Assembly: GCA_012518435.1 (NCBI GenBank)
Contig: JAAYSG010000040.1
Location: 1-40,283 of the forward strand
Source: Bacillota bacterium
GTDB lineage: Bacteria; Bacillota; DTU030
Length of the DNA: 40,283 nt
Direction of reading: 5' to 3'
The position numbers were made by a program, and so were the translations under genes. Under the pieces are notes generated by a model. That model was not told the origin of the DNA. It searched no databases and worked only from the letters and a program-made list of their open reading frames with translations. Positions 27,985 through 35,901 of this stretch are shown here, piece after piece. Every line of letters begins with the position of its first letter. Within the stretch, counting starts at the first letter, position 1.

Positions 27985-29894
27985 AACGCAATGTCTATCT
28001 GGACGATATCCCCCTCCAGGAGGCCCAGGGGAGGTTCCTAGGCTATTTTGCTGGCCTCAGGAGCCCGGCAGAGACAATTACTGTGTCCCCTGCAGCCGCT
28101 GGGCGGGTGACGGCCAAACCCATCTTTGCCCGGCTTTCGGCACCCCATTATCATGCCGCGGCCATGGATGGGGTGGCGGTGGCGGCCCAGGTGACCTTTG
28201 GGGCTTCGGAGACCAGCCCCAAGAAGTTGGCCTTGGGGGAAGATGCCTTTTGGGTGGATACCGGTGACCCCCTTCCCCCGGGAACAAATGCCGTCATTAT
28301 GGTGGAGGATCTGCACCAACTTCCGGCGGGCCAAGTGGAGATTATTGCCGCCGTCAGCCCCTGGGAACATGTGCGCCTCCTGGGGGAAGACATGGTGCAG
28401 ACGGAACTAATTTTGCCCGCCAACCACCGTCTGCGCCCCGTGGACCTGGGGGCCATCTTGGCCGGTGGTGTAAGGGAAATTGCCGTCCATAAACGGCCCC
28501 GAGTGGCCATTATTCCCACCGGCAGTGAGCTGGTAGCAGCGACGGAATCACCAGCCCCGGGGGAAATTATTGAATTTAATTCCACCATGATGGCGGCCCA
28601 GGTGCTGGAATGGGGTGCTGAAGCCCTAGTCTATCCCATTACCCCCGACCATTATGAAAAAATTACCCGGCGGGCCCTGCAGGCCCTTGAAGAAGCCGAT
28701 ATTATTCTCTTGGGGGCCGGTTCTTCCGCCGGTTCCAAGGACTACAGCGCCCAGGTTATGGCGGAATTGGGGGAAGTATTTGTCCACGGGGCAGCCACCC
28801 GGCCGGGAAAACCGGTGGTCTTGGGGCGGATGCAGGAAAAACCGGCCCTGGGTGTGCCGGGTTACCCCGGTTCAGCTCTTCTCTGCCTGGATTTGTACCT
28901 CAAGCCCCTCCTAGAGGGCATGTTGGGCCTGGGCCCGGAAGAAGCTCCGGTCTTGACGGCCCACTTATCTCGCACCGTGGCCTCGACCCTGGGGATGGAT
29001 GAGTTTCTACGGGTTAAGCTGGGCCCGGTGGGGGAAAAACTAGTGGCCACGCCCCTGCCCCGGGGCGCTGCCTTAACCACCAGCATGGTGCAGGCCGATG
29101 GGGTGCTAATGATTCCCCGCCACAGTGAGGGTATTGTGGGGGGGAAGAAGGTCAAGGTGCAGTTGTTAAAAACGGAGGGGGTCATTAAAAATACCGTGGT
29201 GGCCGTGGGTAGCCATGATCCCACCCTGGATATCATTGCCAACCTCCTACGGGAAAGGGACCGAAAATTCACCCTTTCTTCAGCCCATGTGGGCAGCCTG
29301 GCCGGGCTCCTCTCCCTAAGACGGGGGGAATGCCACCTGGCCGGTACCCACCTTCTGGACCCAGTCAGTGGGGAGTACAATGTTTCTTACCTTAAACAGC
29401 ACTTGGCGGGGCGGAAGGTGTGCCTTATCAATTTGGCCCACCGCCAGCAGGGTCTCATGGTAAGGCCGGGAAATCCCAAAGCAATAACAAAACTAGAAGA
29501 TTTAATCCGCCCGGGGGTAACCTTTGTCAACCGCCAGCGGGGAGCCGGGACCAGGGTGCTTTTGGACTGGGCCTTGGCGGAAGAAGGGATTGATCCCCAG
29601 GCCATCGAAGGTTATAATCGAGAGGAGTACACCCATACAGCGGTGGCGGCGGCCGTACAAGGCGGTGCCGCCGATGTGGGTCTGGGGGTTTTATCTGCGG
29701 CCCGGGCCCTAAAATTAGATTTTATTCCCTGGCGTTTGGAAAGATATGATCTGGCAATACCGGCGGAATTCTTACAGCATCCGGGGGTTGTGGCCATTCT
29801 GAAGGTGATTAGGAGTGAGGAGTTTCGGCTCCAGGTAAAGGCCTTGGGTGGCTATGACCTGCGGGATTGTGGGCAGATTATGTGGGAATCTTAG
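27981..29894 (+). CDS. MoeA paralogue fused to C-terminal periplasmic-binding/LysR-substrate-like domain
   Basis: N-term MoeA motifs (AAMDGVAVAA, IPTGSELV, GAGSSAGSKD, GVPGYPGSALLC); C-term VVAVGSHDPTLDIIANLL...RGAGTRVLLDWALAEEGIDPQAIEGYNREEYTHTAVAAAVQGGAADVGLGVLSAARAL. Confidence 0.93.
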   Translation: MKRNVYLDDIPLQEAQGRFLGYFAGLRSPAETITVSPAAAGRVTAKPIFARLSAPHYHAAAMDGVAVAAQVTFGASETSPKKLALGEDAFWVDTGDPLPPGTNAVIMVEDLHQLPAGQVEIIAAVSPWEHVRLLGEDMVQTELILPANHRLRPVDLGAILAGGVREIAVHKRPRVAIIPTGSELVAATESPAPGEIIEFNSTMMAAQVLEWGAEALVYPITPDHYEKITRRALQALEEADIILLGAGSSAGSKDYSAQVMAELGEVFVHGAATRPGKPVVLGRMQEKPALGVPGYPGSALLCLDLYLKPLLEGMLGLGPEEAPVLTAHLSRTVASTLGMDEFLRVKLGPVGEKLVATPLPRGAALTTSMVQADGVLMIPRHSEGIVGGKKVKVQLLKTEGVIKNTVVAVGSHDPTLDIIANLLRERDRKFTLSSAHVGSLAGLLSLRRGECHLAGTHLLDPVSGEYNVSYLKQHLAGRKVCLINLAHRQQGLMVRPGNPKAITKLEDLIRPGVTFVNRQRGAGTRVLLDWALAEEGIDPQAIEGYNREEYTHTAVAAAVQGGAADVGLGVLSAARALKLDFIPWRLERYDLAIPAEFLQHPGVVAILKVIRSEEFRLQVKALGGYDLRDCGQIMWES

Positions 29895-29935
29895 TTGAAG
29901 CAATTGGGGCCCATGGCCCCCGGGGGGAGAAAAAT

Positions 29936-30907
29936 GTGAAGGACAAGCTGGGTAGACGGATTGATTACCTGCGGATATCTGTAACTGACCGTTGCAACCT
30001 GCGCTGCCTATACTGTATGCCCGCCGAGGGGGTGGCCTATAAGTCCCATGGGGACATCCTCTCCTATGAGGAAATTGTGCGCTTTGCCCATGCAGGTGCC
30101 CAGTTGGGCATCCGCCGAATTCGCCTCACCGGTGGAGAGCCCCTGGTACGGGCCGGCTTGCTGGAACTGGTGCGGGGGCTGAAGGCAATACCCGGTATAG
30201 GGGAATTATCCCTCACCAGTAACGGTATCCTACTAGCCCCCTTGGCCGGAAGGTTGAAGGCCGCTGGCCTGGATCGGGTTAATATAAGCTTGGACACCTT
30301 AGATAGCCAAAAATATGCCCAAATAAGCAGACGCGATTCACTGCCGGCTGCCTGGGCGGGTATTAGGGCTGCCCTAGAGGTGGGCCTGGAACCGGTGAAA
30401 ATAAATACCGTGGCCTTGAGGGGGATAAATGAGGATGAATTGCCGGCCCTGGCGGCCTTGACCCTAAAACACCCCCTCCATGTGCGTTTTATTGAGGTAA
30501 TGCCCCTGGGGGATGATCTGGACTGGGCCCGCCAACACCTTTTGCCCCTAAATGAGGTCAAGGACCTAATAGGGACAGTGGGGGAGCTGGCCCCGGCCAG
30601 GGTGGCCGGCTCCGGGCCGGCCCATGTGTATCGCTTTGCCGGTGGGTTGGGGACGGTGGGCTTTATTGCTGCCCTCTCCCACAACTTTTGCCACCTTTGC
30701 AATAGGCTGCGCCTGACGGCCGACGGCAAACTAAAACCCTGCTTGGCCTCCGATGTGGAGGTTGATGTCAAGGGGGCACTGCGGGCCGGGGCTGACATGG
30801 GGGAAATCCAGGCCCTATATAGAAAGGCCGTGGCCCTAAAACCATCTCGGCACAAACTACAGCAGTACCGGGAACAGGGGCGCAATATGAACCAAATTGG
30901 GGGTTAG
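29936..30907 (+). CDS. moaA: GTP 3',8-cyclase MoaA (radical SAM)
   Basis: DRCNLRCLYCMP radical-SAM motif, RLTGGEPLVR, C-terminal CHLCNRLRLTADGKLKPCL; GTG start at 29936. Confidence 0.95.
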   Translation: MKDKLGRRIDYLRISVTDRCNLRCLYCMPAEGVAYKSHGDILSYEEIVRFAHAGAQLGIRRIRLTGGEPLVRAGLLELVRGLKAIPGIGELSLTSNGILLAPLAGRLKAAGLDRVNISLDTLDSQKYAQISRRDSLPAAWAGIRAALEVGLEPVKINTVALRGINEDELPALAALTLKHPLHVRFIEVMPLGDDLDWARQHLLPLNEVKDLIGTVGELAPARVAGSGPAHVYRFAGGLGTVGFIAALSHNFCHLCNRLRLTADGKLKPCLASDVEVDVKGALRAGADMGEIQALYRKAVALKPSRHKLQQYREQGRNMNQIGG

Positions 30908-30912
30908 CCGCT

Positions 30913-31440
30913 GTGGAGTTTACCCACCTTAATGAAAAGGGAGAGGCATACATGGTGGATGTGGGGATAAAGCCCGTCACAAGGCGGGTGGCCCTGGCCC
31001 GGGGTTCCGTTTGGATGAAGCGGGAAACCCTAGAGTTGATTGCCGCCCACGGAGTTGCCAAGGGGGATGTCTTGGCAACGGCCCGGGTGGCTGGAATAAT
31101 GGCGGCCAAAAAAACACCCCAGCTCATTCCCCTCTGCCATCCCCTCAACTTGGGTTCGGTGGCAGTGGAACTAAAATTAGATATGGCGGGGAGCCGGGTG
31201 GAGGTTGAGGCCCGGGTGAGCCTAAGGGGCCAGACGGGGGCGGAGATGGAAGCCCTTACCGCCGTCGCTGTGGCGGCCCTTACCGTTTATGATATGTGCA
31301 AGGCAGTGGATAAGGATATGGTAATCGGTGACATTTATCTGGCGGAGAAATCCGGGGGAAAGGGTGGAACCTATATCCGCGAAAAAAATAGAGGTGGAGG
31401 CCCCTGTCGGCCCGCGCATGTCTCCCCATTGGAGGAATGA
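30913..31440 (+). CDS. moaC: Cyclic pyranopterin monophosphate synthase MoaC
   Basis: FTHLNEKGEAYMVDVGIKPVTRRVALARG, IPLCHPLNL, EMEALTAVAVAALTVYDMCKAVDKDM; start GTG. Confidence 0.95.
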   Translation: MEFTHLNEKGEAYMVDVGIKPVTRRVALARGSVWMKRETLELIAAHGVAKGDVLATARVAGIMAAKKTPQLIPLCHPLNLGSVAVELKLDMAGSRVEVEARVSLRGQTGAEMEALTAVAVAALTVYDMCKAVDKDMVIGDIYLAEKSGGKGGTYIREKNRGGGPCRPAHVSPLEE

Positions 31441-31979
31441 ATATGCTGGAAAGACACGACCGGACAGATGAGAATGCCGCCATTGCGCAGGATTGGGCCT
31501 ACCGCCTGGCAATTTTAACCGCCAGTGATAAGGGTTCCCGGGGCCAGAGACGGGATGTGAGTGCCCAGGTAATTCGGGATCTTACCTCCCCCTTCTGTCA
31601 GGTAATTTCCTACAGTGTCGTTCCCGATGAAAAGGAAACCATCAGCCGGGAATTAATTCGCTTGGCCGATGAACTGGCGGCGGACTTAATATTAACCACC
31701 GGTGGTACCGGTTTATCGGCCCGGGATGTGACCCCGGAAGCCACCCTGGCTGTGGTGGACCGACTTGTGCCGGGCTTTACCGAGCACATGCGGGCCAAGG
31801 GCCTGGAAAAGACCCCCCATGCCCTGCTGTCCCGGGCTGTGGCCGGGGTGCGGGGGCAAACCCTTATCATCAATCTTCCCGGGAGTCCCCGGGGTGTGGA
31901 AGAAAACCTAAGCGTGATTTTGCCGGCCCTTCCCCATGGGCTGGAAATATTGACGGGCCGCTGTGGTGAATGCGGTTAG
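31437..31979 (+). CDS. MogA/MoaB family molybdopterin adenylyltransferase
   Basis: ILTASDKGSRGQRRDVSA, LILTTGGTGLSARDVTPEAT, LIINLPGSPRGVEENL. Confidence 0.93.
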   Translation: MNMLERHDRTDENAAIAQDWAYRLAILTASDKGSRGQRRDVSAQVIRDLTSPFCQVISYSVVPDEKETISRELIRLADELAADLILTTGGTGLSARDVTPEATLAVVDRLVPGFTEHMRAKGLEKTPHALLSRAVAGVRGQTLIINLPGSPRGVEENLSVILPALPHGLEILTGRCGECG

Positions 31980-32237
31980 GCACGGAGAAAAATTAAATAG
32001 CTGACTGCCAAAAGGTGCGGCTAAAGGGAGGTCCTTCCCATCTGTCGCACATGGATCTTCGACCCTGTCCACCTAAAGTACTGCCAAGGGGCCAGGGCGA
32101 TAGGGTTAAGCTGGAAACGGCTTAGCCTCCCATTGTGGAAAGAAGATGCGGCCCCAGCTTTTTAACCCCAAGCTGTCGGTCTCATAAAAGGAGGTGCTAG
32201 GCAGGCGGGGTAATTTTTTTAAAAGGAGAGTTTTAAC

Positions 32238-33092
32238 TTGAAAAGAAAAAAACTGTTTTCTTTGTTCCTGCTAGTATTGTTGACCATTACTTTGACAGCT
32301 TGTGGAGGGGAACCGGCGGCCGAAGATGGGGATACAGCAGAACCGGAAATCAAGGACCTGATTTTATCCACCACCACCAGTACCCAGGATAGCGGCCTCT
32401 TGGATGAATTGATTCCCATTTTTGAGGAAGAAACGGGTTATTTGGTAAAGACAATTGCCGTGGGGACGGGCAAGGCCCTGGAAATGGCCAGCCTGGGTGA
32501 GGCAGACGTCCTCCTGGTCCATGCCCCCGATGCGGAAAAGGAAGTTGAGGCCGCCGGTGATGTTATTAACCGCCAACTGGTAATGCACAACGATTTTGTC
32601 CTTGTGGGCCCGGCGGAGGACCCCCAGGGCCTAAGGGGACTAACAACTGCCCAAGAGGCCTTCACCGCCCTTTTTGAAAATGAAACAGGCTTTGTCACCC
32701 GGGGCGATGACTCCGGCACAGACAAGATGGAGAAGGGTATTTGGGCCGATTTGGGCTTGGAACCAGAAGGCGCCTGGTATATTGATGCCGGCAGTGGTAT
32801 GGCCGATACCCTAAAGATTGCTTCCGAAAAGGGTGCTTACACCCTTACCGACCGGGGAACATACCTGGCCCTTAAGGATACCCTGGATCTGGACATCCTC
32901 TTTGAAGGGGATGAAATTCTCCTCAATATCTACCATGTCATGCAGGTCAACCCGGAAAAATTCGCAAACATTAATGCTGAAGGTGGCCAAGCCTTTGTGA
33001 AATTCATGGTGGCCAAGGAAACACAAGATATCATCGGTGAATTTGGTGTGGACAGGTTTGGTTCCCCCCTCTTTTTCCCCGATGCCAAGTAA
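32238..33092 (+). CDS. tupA: Tungstate ABC transporter substrate-binding lipoprotein
   Basis: Lipobox LTACGG; LILSTTTSTQDSGLLDELIPIFEEETGYLVKTIAVGTGKALEMA, TRGDDSGTDKMEK. Confidence 0.93.
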   Translation: MKRKKLFSLFLLVLLTITLTACGGEPAAEDGDTAEPEIKDLILSTTTSTQDSGLLDELIPIFEEETGYLVKTIAVGTGKALEMASLGEADVLLVHAPDAEKEVEAAGDVINRQLVMHNDFVLVGPAEDPQGLRGLTTAQEAFTALFENETGFVTRGDDSGTDKMEKGIWADLGLEPEGAWYIDAGSGMADTLKIASEKGAYTLTDRGTYLALKDTLDLDILFEGDEILLNIYHVMQVNPEKFANINAEGGQAFVKFMVAKETQDIIGEFGVDRFGSPLFFPDAK

Positions 33093-33134
33093 AGGATGTT
33101 GCTGGCTATGAGCCCATAAAATGGCAACTGGAGC

Positions 33135-33171
33135 CAAGGGACAGGACGGTTAAGGGCCCTGTCCCTTAACC
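33135..33171 (+). promoter_or_regulatory. Strong intergenic hairpin between tupA and tupB
   Basis: AAGGGACAGG-N11-CCCTGTCCCTT (nearly perfect inverted repeat) without a long T run. Confidence 0.55.
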
Positions 33172-33199
33172 CATCTGGCCCTTGGAAAATAATAGTTAG

Positions 33200-33910
33200 G
33201 TGGTTGGTTATATGGATTTTATTGTCAAGGGTTTTTTCCAGGCCTTGCAATTATTGCTCCGGGGCGACAAGGAGGTATATTCCATAGCTTTTCTAACCCT
33301 CAAGGTATCGGGCCTGGCTACTCTAATAAGCCTCCTTTTGGGTGTTCCCCTGGGTTTATACTTGGCTGTCTCTCGCTTCCGGGGCCGGGAATTTTTCCTG
33401 GGCGGAGTGAATGCCGGCATGGGCTTACCCCCCACGGTGGTGGGCTTGTGGGTGGCCTTGTTTTTCTGGCGCCGGGGTCCCTTGGGTTTTCTTGGCCTCA
33501 TGTATACACCCACGGCAATGGTTATTGCCCAAACCGTTATTGCCACCCCCTTGGTGGCCGGGCTCACCCTAAGTGCGGTGCAACAATTGTCCCCCAAGCT
33601 GCGCCTGCAAATTTTGGCCCTGGGGGCCTCCCCCCTACAATTTTGGTGGCTTATTATTAAGGAGGTCCGCCTGGGCATATTGGCAGCGGTCATGGCGGGT
33701 TTCGGCCGGGTAATTGCCGAGGTGGGGGCCTCCATGGCGGTGGGGGGGAATGTGCGCTGGTATAGCCGGGTTCTCACCACCTCCATTGTCTTGGAAGTTA
33801 ACAGGGGAAATTTTTCCTTGGCCCTGGCCCTGAGCTTCGTTCTCCTCTTCATTACCTACAGTGTTACCTACCTTCTGACAGTGCTCCAGCAAAGGAGGAG
33901 GCAGACATGA
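33200..33910 (+). CDS. tupB: Tungstate ABC transporter permease
   Basis: LPPTVVGLWVALFFWRRGPLG, EVGASMAVGGNVRWYSRVLTTSIVLE. Confidence 0.93.
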   Translation: MVGYMDFIVKGFFQALQLLLRGDKEVYSIAFLTLKVSGLATLISLLLGVPLGLYLAVSRFRGREFFLGGVNAGMGLPPTVVGLWVALFFWRRGPLGFLGLMYTPTAMVIAQTVIATPLVAGLTLSAVQQLSPKLRLQILALGASPLQFWWLIIKEVRLGILAAVMAGFGRVIAEVGASMAVGGNVRWYSRVLTTSIVLEVNRGNFSLALALSFVLLFITYSVTYLLTVLQQRRRQT

Positions 33911-34623
33911 CCCCAGTATTGCAGGTGAAGAATATTCTTGTAAGGCGGGGCCGACGCTTTCGTCTCAGGGTGGATGAATTTGCCGTGGAGCCGGGGGAAG
34001 TAGTGGCCCTCATTGGTCCCAATGGTGCCGGCAAAAGCACCCTCCTGACAATTTTGGCCTGTCTTTCCCAAGCCCATGAGGGGGAGGTGTTTTTCCAAGG
34101 AGAAAGGGTGGACAGAAGAAATGCCCTGACAGTACGCCGCCAGTTATCGGTGGTTTTTCAAGAACCCCTTCTTTTGGATAGCTCGGTGTTGGCGAATGCC
34201 GCCCTGGGCTTGCGACTGCGGGGGCAAAGGGCAGGGGCGGAGGATAGGGCCCGTGCCTGGTTGGAGCGTTTTGGCGTGGGGCACCTCTTTGCTCAAAATG
34301 CCCTTACCCTCTCTGGAGGTGAGGCCCAGCGGGTAAGCCTGGCCCGGGCCTTTGCCTTAAACCCCCAGGTTCTCCTCCTGGATGAGCCCTTTGCCTCCAT
34401 CGATGTCATTTCTCGCACACCCCTCATCAAGGAATTTAAGGCTGTCCTTACCAGCACTAAAACCACGGCGGTATTGGTAACCCACGATTTCCAGGAAGTT
34501 TTAGCCCTGGCCAGCCGGGTTGTGGTTTTGGATCAGGGAAGGATTCGAACTGAGGGGACCCCCACGGAAATTGCCGCCCATCAAATCTGGGGCAAGCTGG
34601 CCGGCGCCCAAATCCCCGGCTAA
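33907..34623 (+). CDS. tupC: Tungstate ABC transporter ATP-binding protein
   Basis: GPNGAGKSTLL, LSGGEAQRVSLARAFA, LLLDEPFASID; ATGA overlap with tupB. Confidence 0.92.
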   Translation: MTPVLQVKNILVRRGRRFRLRVDEFAVEPGEVVALIGPNGAGKSTLLTILACLSQAHEGEVFFQGERVDRRNALTVRRQLSVVFQEPLLLDSSVLANAALGLRLRGQRAGAEDRARAWLERFGVGHLFAQNALTLSGGEAQRVSLARAFALNPQVLLLDEPFASIDVISRTPLIKEFKAVLTSTKTTAVLVTHDFQEVLALASRVVVLDQGRIRTEGTPTEIAAHQIWGKLAGAQIPG

Positions 34624-34766
34624 CAGACAGCCATCCTTCCCCCCCTCCCATTTATTGTAGAACTTTGCCTGGTGGAGAAGGAAATCCTTGGGAATGTGTC
34701 GAAATAATAATACATTTACTCCTTTCTAGACTGTCACCACCTATTGCCATAAAGGATGTGTGGGGG

Positions 34767-35897
34767 ATGTGCAGCGGGGTAGGTCTTAGCCGGGATAAGG
34801 ATGGAAAACGGGCGGGAATGGCGGCGGCGAAAGAAGCAATGGCAAAATCGGGCCCACCAACTATCAGTTTCCTCTTTACAGCCGGCAACTACGATCCGGC
34901 GGAGGTTCTAACTGGGGTGCAAAGTATAATTGGCCCAAGCAAATTGGTGGGAGCTTCCACCTACGGCATCATTACCCGTGGGGGGGTATGTACCGCGGGG
35001 GTGGGGGTATGTTGCTTAGGCGGCCCTAATATTCGGGCGACAACCTACCTTGAAAAGAGCCTTTCCACTGTGGGCAGTGCCTATGCGGGCAACTTCAATA
35101 TTGTGACCTTGTCCCACCAAGGCAAGGCCAAAACGGTTTTTGTCTTCCCCGATGGTTTTGGCAACAATATTTCGGCCCTATTGCGACAGCTACACGATTC
35201 CATGGGTCCGGGTTATTCCTACGCCGGCGGCGGAACCGGTGACAATTTAGACAAACGCTGTACATATCAGCTCACGGACGAAGGCGTAACAACAGGGGGT
35301 TTTTCACTGGCAACGGTATATGGGGTTGATTTTGAATTTGGCCTGGGCCATGGTTGGCAGCCCACGGGTGAACCCATGTTGGTGACAAGGGCGGAAGGTA
35401 AAAGGGTTTATGAACTGGATGGGGTGACGGCCTTTTCCCGCTATGCCTCATCCCTGGCCATTGCAGATTCCAATGATTTTTCCCATGTTAGTATGAAATA
35501 CCCCCTAGGGATTTTATGCCGGGGCGGTGAGTTTTTACTCCGCGATCCCCTACAGGTTGGGGATGATGGCAGCATAGTATTTGTCACGGAAATTCCACCC
35601 AATACCGTGGTCACCATAATGACCCCTCCCCCTGGAGGCGATGTTTCCCAAGTGAAAAGTGAGATCCTTTATAATACTTATGCCAGTGCACCAAAGGCTA
35701 AAATTATGTTTGTCTTTGATTGTGTTTCTCGCTATTTTCTTTTGGGGGAGGCCTTTGAACGGAATCTCACCCAAGCCTTGGCGGGTATAGAACCAACCCT
35801 GCCTGTCTTTGGCTGCCTAAGCTTTGGTGAAATTAGCAGTATATCCGGGGCTCCACTCTTTTATAACAAGTGTATAACCGCGGTGGTAGGAGGGTGA
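34767..35897 (+). CDS. FIST N/C domain sensory protein
   Basis: MCSGVGLSRDKDGKRAGMAAAKEAMAKSGPPTISFLFTAG...LVGASTYGIITRGGV; C-terminal FIST_C-like FDCVSRYFLLGEAFERNLTQAL...FGCLSFGEIS. Confidence 0.85.
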   Translation: MCSGVGLSRDKDGKRAGMAAAKEAMAKSGPPTISFLFTAGNYDPAEVLTGVQSIIGPSKLVGASTYGIITRGGVCTAGVGVCCLGGPNIRATTYLEKSLSTVGSAYAGNFNIVTLSHQGKAKTVFVFPDGFGNNISALLRQLHDSMGPGYSYAGGGTGDNLDKRCTYQLTDEGVTTGGFSLATVYGVDFEFGLGHGWQPTGEPMLVTRAEGKRVYELDGVTAFSRYASSLAIADSNDFSHVSMKYPLGILCRGGEFLLRDPLQVGDDGSIVFVTEIPPNTVVTIMTPPPGGDVSQVKSEILYNTYASAPKAKIMFVFDCVSRYFLLGEAFERNLTQALAGIEPTLPVFGCLSFGEISSISGAPLFYNKCITAVVGG

Positions 35898-35901
35898 ACC
35901 T

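Noticed and set aside
30064-30885. Minus-strand 273-aa ORF
   Set aside because: Antisense shadow of moaA, Ser/Arg/Pro-rich composition.
33208-33852. Minus-strand 214-aa ORF
   Set aside because: Antisense shadow of tupB.
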